Of a stretch of 64,000 bases of DNA, positions 10,029-21,215 are shown piece after piece (within the stretch, counting starts at the first letter, position 1; each line of letters starts with the position of its first letter). Under the pieces are notes generated by a model that had not been told where the DNA came from, searched no databases, and saw only the letters and a program-made list of their open reading frames with translations. The stretch spans positions 250,450,427 through 250,514,426 of the forward strand of contig CM060910.1 in NCBI GenBank assembly GCA_030737875.1, written 5' to 3'. The translations under genes and the position numbers were made by a program. This DNA is from Allium sativum (Eukaryota; Streptophyta; Magnoliopsida; Asparagales; Amaryllidaceae).

Positions 10029-13000
10029 TTACCAGGCAAAGAGTTCTGGGTGTGTCTTCCTAATGTCCTCCTCTGTCTCCCAAGTACAATCGTTCTCGTC
10101 CTCGCTCCACTATACCTTGACTAGCTTCACCGCCTTCCTTCGAAGTTGCTTCATGTCGTGCGCGACAATATGGGCCGGCTTGCGGTTCCCAACCGCCTCG
10201 GGTTCTACTTCGAAGTCCTCTAACTGATCAGGTGAAATAGTCATATTTGAGTCGTGAACGAACTTCCTTAGTTGGGAAACATGAAATACGTTGTGAACTC
10301 CCGCCATCTTCTCTGGTAAGTCAATTCTATATGCCAAATTCCCGACTAGTTCAAGAACAGGGAATGGGCCAACGAATCTTGGTGCCAACTTGCCTCTCCT
10401 GCCAAATCGTATTATGCTCTTCAACGGAGAAATCCTGACAAACACCAAGTCACCAACGGAGAATTTTAAGTCTCTTCTTCTCTTATCAGCATAACTCTTC
10501 TGCCTATCTTGGGCTGCCTTCATTCGTTGTTGAATGATCTTGATCTTATCTGAAGTTTCCCTCACCACATCTGGTCCAAGCATAAACTTCTCGCCAGTCT
10601 CTATCCAACATGATGGTGAGTTACACGGTCTTCCGTACAAAGCTTCAAACGGAGCCATACCGATACTGGATTGGTAGCTATTATTATATGCAAACTCTAC
10701 TAGATGCAAATGGTCATCCCATGATCCACCAAAATCCAATATACATGCTCTCAAGAGATCCTCCAAAATACGATTCACCCTCTCCGTCTGACCGTCGGTC
10801 TGAGGATGATATACGGTACTGAGATGTAACTCTGACCATAGAGCCTCTTGTAAGCTCTTCCAAAACCCACTAGTGAACAACGGGTCTTGGTCACTCACAA
10901 TGCTTTTGGGTACTCCATGAAATCTCACTACCCACTTCATATACAATTCTGCCAACTTGGCTGCCGTTCTGGTCGATTTGACTGGTATAAATCTTGCACT
11001 TTTAGTCAATCGGTCCACAACTACCCAAATGCTATCATGTCCCGATCTAGTCCTTGGCAAACCATCAATGAAATCCATCGAGACTTGCTCCCATTTCCAT
11101 TCGGGAATTTCTAAGGGTTGTAACAACCCACTAGGCTTCTTTTACTCGGCTTTAACTAGCTGGCAATTCATGCACTTGGATATAAATTTCCCAACGTCTC
11201 TTTTCATCCCTTCCCAGTAGTAAGTCTGCTTCATATCTCGATACATCTTATTACCACCGGGGTGTATAGTCAGTTTTGAGTGATGACACTCTCTAAGCAC
11301 TTCATCTCTCAATCCATTGACATTGGGTACAACGAGCTTTCCATTCTTTCTAAGCCATCCATCTCGATCAAGCCCATACTTGTTCATCTCCTCATCGATA
11401 CCCATCTCTAACTTGGAGATGATTTCCAATAGGTTAGGATCGTCCCTCTGACTAGAGCCGATCCGCTCAATTAAAGTGGGTCTGATCGTCAAACTTGCTA
11501 ACATTTCTGGATCCAATTCGCACTTTGGTCTGAAATCAAACCCCGCGATATACTCCAGTTGCTTCCATTCAAGGAACATAGCCCCTAAACTGGCCTGTCT
11601 TCTACTCAATTCATCAGCCACTGCATTGCCCTTTCCCGGTGTGTATGCGATGTCAAAATCATAGAAAGCTAAGAACTCTAACCATCTCTGCTGACGGAGA
11701 TTCAGATCTTTCTGAGAGAAGAGAAACTTTAACGACTTATGATCTGTAAACAGCTCAAATCTTTCTCCCAAGAGATAGTGTCTCCATATCTTTAACGCGA
11801 ACACGATCGCTGCCAAATCTAAATCATGGGTAGGGTACCTTCTCTCGTGCGGTTTCAATTGTCGACTTGCATAAGCTACAACCCTACCACCCTGCATCAA
11901 TACAGCACCCAGTCCGGTACCACAGGCATCCGTTTATACCGTCATCTCTTCATCCCCCTTAGGAATGACTAACACTAGTGCGCTTGTCAACTTGTCCTTT
12001 AGACTTTTGAATGCATTCTCGCACCTTTCATCCCAGACAAAAGCTTGATTCTTCTTGGTCAACTGGGTCAATGGTGCTGCTATCTTGGAGAAACCTTGGA
12101 TAAACTTACGATAATATCCGGCTAATCCCAAGAAACTTCTTACATCTGTTACGTTCTTGGGCGTAGGCCAATCTTGTACCGTAGCCACCTTCGCTGGGTC
12201 CACGGCAATACCATTCTCTGATACAACATGGCCCAAGAACCTCACTTCCCTCTTCCAGAAGTGACACTTAGAAAACTTTGCTTTCAATTGGTGTTTTCTC
12301 AACACCTCCATCGCTACTCTTAAATGTTCCTTGTGTTCTTCCTCTGTCCTCGAATAGACCAAAATATCATCAACGAACACAAGGACAAACTTATTCAACC
12401 GATCTCTGAATACCCTATTCATAAGATCCACAAAATATGCTGGGGCATTGGTCAGCCCGAATGGCATGACCAACCATTCATAAAATCCAGACGGCGTTCG
12501 AAATGCCGTTTTAGCTATACTCTCAGCTTCCACTCTAAGCTGATGAAAACCTGTCGCGAGATCCAACTGAGAAAATACTCTCGCGCCACTCAACTGATCG
12601 AACAAATCATCTATCCGCGGTAGAGTATACTTGTTCTTCCTCGTCACTTTATTCAACTCGCGGTAGTCTACACACAAACGAAGGGAACCATCTACCTTGG
12701 TAGCAAACACAACTGGTGCTCCCCATTCAGAAACACTCCTTCTGATAAATCCCTTCTTCAAAAGATCGCTGACTTGCACCTCGAGCTCTCGCTGCTCTCT
12801 TGGTGCCATACGACGAAGTGGCATCACTATAGGCCTGGCATCCTTTACCAAATCAATACGAAACTCAATCTCTCGGTGTGGTGGTAGCCCGGTCACTTCT
12901 TCGAAAACATCCGGATACTGGCCAACCACGGGCAAATCTGACAACTCGCTATGCGGAATGTCGAGGGAGTTTAGAAAACTAGCCAATAACCCATTACTGG

Positions 13001-14405
13001 GTAGACCACCAAACACTATCCTCCGCCCATCATCCGCTCTAGCTGTCATTGAAAAGCCCTCACAGTCTACCACCACCCCGTATCTTTGGAGCCAATCTAC
13101 TCCCAAAATAATGCCAAACCCAGTAAAGCCCAAAACAAAGCAATCACAAGCAAACATGCATCCATGACTCGATAAGACCACATTACGACAAATCATACTA
13201 AGGCTAGTCGAACCGCCAATCGGGTTCGTCCCTACTAAAGGTCTATCGACAATCTCGGGCTTCAATCCCAACCTATCTACCAGGTCACTAGATATGAAAG
13301 AACTGGAAGCTCCGGTATCAAACAAAACTCTAACAGGAACATCATAAACAGAAAGCATACCTTGAATGACGACATTCTTTCCCTTCTCCGCCGATGTTGG
13401 GGCATTCGACGAAGAAGGAATAGCATTAAGGGCGTAGGCTTTCACTATTTGCTTTTCTTTAGGGGGCTGCGGACACTTGTCCTTGTGATGTCTCATTTGG
13501 CCACAGTTGAAGCACTTCCTATCCGCTGGCTCGGCCCGACAATTACTATCATAATGGCCCTTCTTACCACAGCTGAAGCACTCCACATCTTGCTTATTCT
13601 TTTTCTTCTGGCCATTCTTAGTCTGATTCTGCTTTCTCTTATTCTGGGAACCACCCTTGCCTCCACCACTTGCTTGTGGCTTTGGCTCATCTGCGGATGC
13701 AACCTCAGTCTTCGGCTTAGGGTAGAGACTTTATGATCTTAATGCTTTCCCCACAATCGATTCAAACGTCTCATCGATGTGGTTAATAAGTTTTTCCCCC
13801 AAGTACTGATCCAAACCAGTTATGAATTTCTCATTCTTTTTCTCGGCAGTATCAATAAGAGATAACCCATATTTTGACAAAGTGTCAAATTCAGCAATAT
13901 ACTCCGAGACAGCTCTGCCATTCTGTTTGAGCTCCAAGAATTTCTTAAACAACACTGACTTCTGAGCAGCTGGAATGAACTTCTCGCTAAAGCGAGCCTT
14001 AAACTGCTCCTAAGTAATCTGATCTTCGGGAGTAGCTTCCTTTATAGCATTCCACCAATTCATTGCCCGCCCTTGCAACTGACAGGACGCTAGCTTTCTC
14101 TTCATCGCATCCTAGATACCCAAATCCTTGAAGATACGTTCGCAACTATCCAACCAATCCTGAACATCCGTAGCCGACTCCGTTCCGTGGAATGACTTCC
14201 CACCAAGACTAGTATAATCCTTATTCAGCTTGGCGAAGTCGACTCTTGGCGCCTGCACTATTGGACCACCACCATTTCCACCATTGGGAGCTGCCCTCTG
14301 TACATCTCTAAGCATCTCTCTCATGAGGTCAGTAAACATCGTCCTCATGTCAGCAGCATTCCCATTATTGGATCCCCTACCAGCACCTCTAGTATATCGG
14401 CTCAT
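10029..14405 (-). pseudogene. Element B gag-pol, one full-length frame with six nonsense codons
   Basis: From the ATG at 14405 (MSRYTRGAGRG) to the TAA at 10029 there is one frame of 1,459 codons without a frameshift, a normal length for a single-ORF chromovirus. In-frame stops are at 14112, 14010, 13731, 11934, 11142 and 10110 (codons about 98, 132, 225, 824, 1088 and 1432). Order of domains: gag; two CCHC knuckles near residues 276 and 299 ([14 protein letters not shown]); aspartic protease (LFDTGAS, near 363); reverse transcriptase with FVDD near 677; RNase H (TDAC, near 826); integrase HHCC site (about 1039-1086) and D-D-E core (near 1110, 1174, 1209); and a chromodomain near 1419-1457 (LVKV, stop, W...CTWE). 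Several stops fit C-to-T or G-to-A change of CAG or TGG. It cannot make a full protein now. Confidence 0.95.
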
Positions 14406-14591
14406 CGTCAATCTGAAAAAGGAAACGATTAACGACTCCATAGTGGTGCTAGTGCAGTACGACTTCATCCTTATACTAGTAATAGTATATATATATAGCT
14501 TTTAAAAACCAAAGTAATCACAAATACGCTCTCTCGTATACGTATATTATCTCTCCCTGATAACTTCCCTAGGTTAACTACGCAACCTAGA

Positions 14592-14603
14592 GCTCTGATA
14601 CCA
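14592..14603 (-). promoter_or_regulatory. Element B primer-binding site for initiator Met tRNA
   Basis: On the minus strand TGGTATCAGAGC starts two bases after the end of the 5' LTR and is complementary to the 3' end of plant initiator-Met tRNA. It fixes the inner edge of the 5' LTR at 14606. Confidence 0.93.
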
Positions 14604-14605
14604 AA

Positions 14606-17152
14606 TGTGACGGCCCGCTCCGCACCAGCCTGCATTTCCTCCGGAAGTGCGATGTACACATATCCCAACTAGCACGGAACGGTCGCCAAAGAAAGGAAAG
14701 GAGGAAATGAACTAATCAAGGAACCTGTAGAATATCTCACAGCGCATGGAATAAAATATAATAATAACATACTTGACATAAAACAGGTGAGACAGTGCAT
14801 AAGCTGATAACTAAAATCAACATCAATCATCAGAGCAGCGGAAATTCAAATACAGCTTATTACAATTTTCCAAATTTACTGTCTCTAAACAAAAGAAAGC
14901 TAAAGTAGAAGATGCACCACCAATGCCCAAGCAGTGATCTTCAACAACACAGGGAGAATATTATGTATATATTACGTGGAAGCCTCCTGCTCGTCTCCGG
15001 ATCATCTACCCGTGCATCACCAGCTAACCTGTCTCTAGTCTGCTCGTGTGAGCACCCAGAGTAATAAGAGGAGACATAAAACTCTTGGTCAGACATAAAG
15101 CCTGGTATGAGCGATAAGCATCTAAACAGAATAATAACAGGTATACTAAACCATACCTGAACCTGGACCTGCAACCAAAGAGTTAGTACCACATACCGTA
15201 CAGTACTCTAAGGTGACATAATGAAGAGTGTAAGAATACGGGGGTGGGGTGTACATGTCATAATGATAGCAAACAAATCAACCATAGCAATCATCCTCGC
15301 ATTTCTCACTCAGTGCGTAAAGCATACGATATCCACCACTTTGGAACACTAGACAAATTGAGGTAACGACGAATTCCGACTTGTAGAAACCCTGCTATGA
15401 CCAAGCTAAACACATGGAGTCATGACCAAACATTTCAATGACCCATCACATTGGTCGTAGCCCTTGGTCCTACCAATGCCATAATGGCCCTGAATCCGCC
15501 TTCGTCCCTCCTACCATAGTGGTCCAAAGCTATAGACATCGATAACCCCTTAACACGCGTCCTGCAGCAAAGCCCAATCATGAAGCGAACTCGTTGATTC
15601 CCATATAAATCTTGAGCTCTAACTTCCCGTTTGGACTTCCTTTGCATCTCGGGTTTTTGATCAAGTTGGAGTGGGTCTTCAAAAGAGTTGTCGTGCAGTA
15701 ACAGCCCTAGGATTCGGTTCGGTTTGGTAGTCATCTTTCCATTCGGTTCGGTGTTCCTCCGGTTCGGGCTCTCCACTCGGTTCGGTTCGGAAGTGTAGTG
15801 CCTATTCTCTGCTTGGTTCGGTGGTTACTCCCTTCTAAGTTCCTGGATCCGATCCTGTCCTTCTCCATTTGCCTGATCCGCTCCCACTCGCTTGTTTGCT
15901 CCGATCCGCTCCGCTCCCTAGCTTACTCCGATCCGCTCTCTAGCTTACTACGATCCGATCCGCTCTTTAGCTTACTCCGATCCGATCCGCTCTCTAGTCT
16001 ACTCTGATTTTAAGCAGTGGCCTTCCTTCTTGCCAAATTCCTTTTGTGCCAGGTTCCAGTTCGGGTCGGGTTCCTTGCCCAGGTCTCCTATCCGATCCGA
16101 GCCCATATCCGATCCGATCCGAAACCCTGCACAACTTTCTGCAACTTTTCCAGCAACTTGTTTACGCCATTCGACGACGTTTTTGACAAATCTAACTATT
16201 CTAATCAATCACAAATCATGTCAAATAGCCATAACAACATAGCAAACTAACCACAAACACCAAAACAATGAATTTACATGTCAAAATGGATCAAATGTGC
16301 CCAAAACCCCTTATTTACCCTTAAACATGTTTAAGTAAAACTAATCATAGGGTTAACAAAACTTAATCAATCGAACCAAATTTCTAACAGAAGCATAAAA
16401 CATTATTTAAGAATTTCTAAACATTTTTCCAGAATTTATTAGTGTATAAATTCGCTAATCTTCACTAATTACCCTTAGTTACCGTAATTAGTGCAAAAAC
16501 TATGCAAATCACTCACCTTGGCCACAAATGAAACACCAAATCTGAAATACTCTCTGTTTGGGTCGAATTCCTATGTATAGCAGCAGCTCCAACCTTGCTC
16601 TGTTGCTATTTGGCCTTGTTTTGATGTAGTTTAGGCTTAATCCTCACTCAAAATGTGTTTTGGAGTGGTTTTAGAGGATGGAAGCCATTACTAAGGTCTC
16701 AAGAAGATTTGTGGCGGCTCAAAACTGAAATGAAAGTGATTTCCTAACCCTAATCAGTCCTCCTATACCTCTAAACCCGAAATTCTCCTCTGGGCCTAGC
16801 TGCTAATCACCCGGTTAAGCCCAATTAAGCTGTTTTTCACCATCTGAAACTTGTTTCAGCCATATCTCCCAAACGGTGAGTCCGTTTGGCTAATGTGACC
16901 ACTCTACGGAAAGAGAAACCATCGTCCGGAGCTAATGGAAGTGGTTTCAAGTCAAAATTCCTTTCCAGTCAGAAGTTATGGCCAAAACAGTACCAACTAG
17001 GGGTAAATTGGTCATTTAAAAATCGGGAAAAATCATGAACATGGGAAATGACCCCAATAGTCGTCCCCCAAAGTTACATGACCATACGACTTCGTATGTG
17101 AAAGAAATAAATATCCTACGATCCTATGATGCGTAGAATACGGGTCGTTACA
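14606..17152 (-). mobile_element. Element B 5' LTR, complete (2,547 bp)
   Basis: On the minus strand it starts TGTAACGACCCG at 17152 and ends CGGGCCGTCACA at 14606, so the ends are TG...CA with a longer imperfect inverted repeat (TGTAACGACCCG / CGGGCCGTCACA). It is the unbroken reference copy for the truncated LTR at 8377-9874. No gene lies in it; the frames found here read through CCGATCC repeats. Confidence 0.95.
15880..16010. repeat. CCGATCC-rich short tandem units in element B 5' LTR
   Basis: Three units of about 27 bp (TTAGCTTACTCCGATCCGATC type) plus shorter ones; one unit more than in the 3' LTR copy. Confidence 0.85.
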
Positions 17153-17560
17153 TATCGAATATAGTTTATTCGATGGAGTTAATAGATTAGAGTTAAATCA
17201 AATGAGTTAATCGAATATAATTTATTCGAATAGAGTTAGAGGAGTTATCGAATATAGTTTATTCGAATAAAGTTAGAGGAGTTATCGAATATAGTTTATT
17301 CGACAGGAGTTAAGTGAATTAGTTAAGTTAAACTAAGTGAATTAGTTAAGTGAATTGGTTAAGTTAACCAAAGTGAATTAGTCGAGTTAATCAAAGTGAT
17401 TAGTTCAGTTAATCGAGATAAGTAAATCAAAGTTAGGTTAATCGAGTTGAATTAGTCAGTCGAGTTAATAAATTGAGTTAGTCAAACCAAGTAAAACCAG
17501 TTAGAGTTAATTAATTAAGGTTGACCTGTTAGAGTTAATCAATCAGAGTTAATCAAATAG
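17153..17560 (+). repeat. Degenerate short repeats in LTR C, including four near-palindromic units
   Basis: TCGAATATAGTTTATTCGA or close variants occur four times (near 17154, 17213, 17248 and 17285), each a near-palindrome with a TATAGTT centre. They are followed by many GAGTTAATC / AGTTAAGTGAATT variants. Confidence 0.8.
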
Positions 17561-19415
17561 AGTTAAGTAAAATTAGAACTGACTAGAGATTAGTAAATTG
17601 AATGGTTTTCTAAGTGCCTCTCTGATGTTGGTTTCGGCCTTCGGGATTTATACTTAGGGGATTGTTCTCATACTAGTTTACAGTCAGGGACTGATAGTTG
17701 GGAAAGAGTAGTGATTTGTAAATAATCAGATGGAAACGTTTTCCAGTGATAATAAAATATATTTTCTAAACATAGAAAATAAGGAAATGTGAATATATAT
17801 ATAGATATATGTTGATGATTGATCGATATAATTTCCATCTGGAAATAATATCGTTGTTTGCACACTTATTTTTCTTTGATAGTTAAATCACAGACTATCG
17901 AAGTTTTGACCATTTTAACGTTGTTAATATGGAGAGACCGGTTGGATTATTATCCAAAGAACCACTCTGTATTGGCATAAGCATTGCGAATCATATATCC
18001 CAAAGATAATTGAAGACGGAGTAAAATGCAAGGGCTGTTGTATAAGTCTTAGATAACGGTGACTAAGATGGATATACTAAATAGTGCCTTCGGTTTGTCC
18101 AGTCCTAGGACAACTTGTATGGACGAAGGTCTGACAGAGTATATCCAATGGATCGCGTAAGTTGATCTGTTCAAACGTATTCACGTTTGGTGGCAGAGGA
18201 ATTCGTTTTTCTAAGCTGTATACCCGTGTTATTTTTGGATAAATCAATTTGTGATTTGGCGGGTATGACGATGTGACATTCTAAGTGGATGAGGATGACT
18301 TGTGTTGATGAATGTCTGACAGAGTATTTCCAGAAAGGTCACGTACATTGATTTCTTCAACTATACCAAGAGTGGAAGCGGAGAAGGAAACTTCTTTAGC
18401 TAACACGTAACGTACTGTTGTAGACGCCAATTAGTGATTTTCGATGGATCTGACAATGTGGCATTCGAAGTGAATCTGATGTAATGATAAAGCGTAGCTT
18501 CTAGCCTCATCAACCAGTAAATGACAGAAATCGGGCAGGCAGCATGGCTAAGTCGGTCGCACCGAAGTAGGATGTATAATCACCTATCTAGAGAATATTC
18601 ATTTGTTTCTTAAATCTATCAATGTTGTCCCTTATATATACGGGAACTGTTGCTGATCCCAACCGTTGGTGATGTACATTCGATACACTCAAGAGAAATG
18701 AGTGGTCGGTCATGTGTGGCTGAGTTACAAGATGTTCTTGTTGAACTCCAGTGTATCGTTCCTAGAGTACACTGATCGGAAGGTGGTTCCATACCTTGTC
18801 ATAGTTGGAAATCCATTATCCAATACGTGCTTGCGATTTTGATTGTATACTATATATGTAGAACGTGAGATGAAAGCGTTTCTGCTAGTTGATATCTATT
18901 TGTACATAGACATTATTATAATGTCAAAAGGTTTTTGATATAAAGATATTTTGGATTCTCATAAGGGAAAAACCCGTTCCGTTCTGCGGCGTGGTCTTAT
19001 GAGATATCGTTTACTTGTTCATACACCTGTTTAAACTGTTTTACTCACGCCAGTCCCATGACTGACCCTGAGTTTACTTTGTTGTTTTCCCTAAACTCTT
19101 GGGTGCCTAAATTTGTATGGGCAGTCAAGTAGTTGGGATTTACAGATATAATTGGAGAGCTTGGAGCAGGAGTTTTTCAAGATTTTATAGCTATTGTTTT
19201 TCCGCTGTTGTTGTAAGTGTTGTATTCTGATAAGTGCTATTGTATACATAACTGTTATATTTCAAAGTTATGTTATCTATTATATGTTATTCGTTCCGCT
19301 GTGAGGTACGTGTTACTCTGATGTTGTGTTCTTCTTCTTCTTCTATTCTAAGTTTCTATCTTATCTATTCTCACCCTCTAATTTCTTTCATTAACTACCA
19401 GGATTTTTCGATGTT

Positions 19416-19450
19416 TTGGTTATCGACATCGAGCTTATGTCGATAACCAA
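19416..19450 (+). other. Perfect 14-bp stem with 7-base loop near the end of LTR C
   Basis: Arms TTGGTTATCGACAT (19416-19429) and ATGTCGATAACCAA (19437-19450) flank the loop CGAGCTT. An outer pair, GGATTTTTCG / CGAAAATCC, extends the dyad with a bulge. The structure ends about 26 bases before the LTR terminus. Confidence 0.9.
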
Positions 19451-19476
19451 AGTCGCCGAAAATCCGGGTCGTTACA

Positions 19477-21046
19477 AACACCGTCGTATGGCGTAAAACA
19501 ATCGCTGGAAAAGTTGCAGGAAATGTATAGGGTTTCGGATCGGATCGGATATAGGGCTCGGGTCGGATATAGGGCTTAGGTCGGATAGGAGGACCAGGCA
19601 AGAGATTTGATTCGGATCGGAACTTGGCACCAGGGAAGGCTTGGCAAGAAGGAAGGCCACTTGCAAAGAGTTGGAGTTGGGTTGAGGATCAGATCGGGTC
19701 GGAATGGAACGTGGGATCGGATCGGAGTAAGCAAGTTGGATAGGAAGGACGAACGGAACCAAGAAGCGAAGCACCGAACCGAACCACATGGAGGAAGTGA
19801 ACCCGAACCGAACCGAACGAGGGGGATTTAAGCTGAACCGAATAGGGAGCCTGAGCATGACATATTGAATCGAACTGGATAAATCGAACCGAGCCGAGTT
19901 TGGATCTCCACCTCTACTACTCTATGACTCTTCTGAAGACCAACTCCAATTTGACCAAAACCCGAGATGCAAAGGAAGTACAAATAGGAAGTAGAACTCA
20001 GGATCCAGATGGGAACCAACGGGTTAACTTAATGAATTGGACTTTGCTGCGGAACGTGTGCTAAGGGGTTATCGACGTCCATAACTTTGATTCACCACCA
20101 AGACGGATGTTAGGCTACCTATCAGTGCAGTGGGGTAGTTATTACTCCATGGGGCAGAGTGATCGTAGCATGGCTATGAGCCAGTGCGGTGGAGTCACTT
20201 CATGGGGCGTAGTGGACATAGCAAGGAATAGTGGCTGTGGATTAGTGCAGTGGAGTCGCTATGACTCCATGGGGCAGAGTGATCATAGCAAGGATTTGGG
20301 TGATCAAAGCGGTGGATATCGTATGCTTTACGCACTGGGTGAGAGATGTGAGGATGGTTGCTATGCTTGATTGTTTGATATCACTATGACATGTACACCC
20401 CCACCCCCGTTATCTTTACATCATATGTTAGTGTCACCTTAGAGTGTTGTACATCTTGTTGTGCTAACTCTTTGGTTGCAGGTCCAGGTTCAGGTATAGT
20501 TTAGTGTACCTGTTATTGTTCTGTTTTTGCTGCTTATTGCTCATACCAGACTTTTGTCTGACCCAGTGTTTTATGCCTCTTCTTATTACTCTGGGTGCTC
20601 TTAAACGGGAAGACTAGACACATGTTAGGTGGTATGCACGAGTAGCAGTACTGGAGACGAGCAGGAGGCTTCCACGTATGATATATATATAGATATTCTC
20701 CATGTGTCACTGTTGGTCACTGCTTTGGGCATCAGTAGTGTACCTTTCTTATTTTGCTTTAGAGACAGTTTGAAAAGTTGTAATAATGATGATGTGGAAC
20801 ATAAGCTATATTTTGAATTTTCCGCTGCTATCATGGTTTAGTTTTCAGTTTATGCACTGTCTCGCCTGTTTTATGTCAAGTATGTTATTATTATATTTTA
20901 TTCCATGCGCTGTGAGACATTCTACAGGTTCCTTGCTAGTTCTAATTCCCTTCTTTTCCTTTCTTTGGCGACCGTCCTGTGCTGGTTGGACATCGGCACA
21001 ACGCACTTTCATTGGAAATGTCGGCTGGTGCGAGGCGGGCCGTCAC
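19477..21046 (+). mobile_element. J: diverged LTR of element B's family, start missing because LTR C is inserted in it
   Basis: In reverse orientation it follows element B's LTR: GGATCGGATCGGAT-rich block (19530-19760), the TGTACACCCCCACCCC block (20393-20410), the CAGGTTCAGGTATAG block (20486-20510), and the end GCGGGCCGTCAC. The first base pairs correspond to about 16177 in B, so roughly 975 bp of the LTR start lie on the other side of C. No primer-binding site follows, so it is a 3' or solo LTR. Divergence from B is clearly higher than between B's own LTRs. Confidence 0.8.
20123..20300 (+). repeat. Three tandem units of about 60 bp in J
   Basis: Units start CAGTGCAGTGG at 20123, CAGTGCGGTGG at 20182 and TAGTGCAGTGG at 20243, each with CATGGGGC and ATAGCA/GTAGCA blocks. 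I did not see this array in element B's LTRs. Confidence 0.75.
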
Positions 21047-21163
21047 GCCCACTAATCACTAAAGTTACAAGAAACATCGAAAAACACATGAATCACAAAT
21101 AATCACGAGAAACACTAGAACAAGGAACTCATCTAAGAGTTGAAGCTATAGAAATGAAATCGC

Positions 21164-21215
<52 letters not shown>

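Larger units (their letters stand above)
17153..19476 (+). mobile_element. LTR C: 3' part of a long LTR of the A/D/E type, cut on the left by element B
   Basis: It ends GAAAATCCGGGTCGTTACA and carries the shared 3'-end modules at 18969-19128 and a TTCCGCTGT motif at 19200 and again near 19295. Long stretches match, in reverse, the left part of LTR D; for example 18640-18780 corresponds to about 39830-39960. No primer-binding site follows at 19477, so it is a 3' LTR or a solo LTR, not a 5' LTR. Its left part would lie beyond element B, outside the window. No coding region is seen. Confidence 0.75.
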
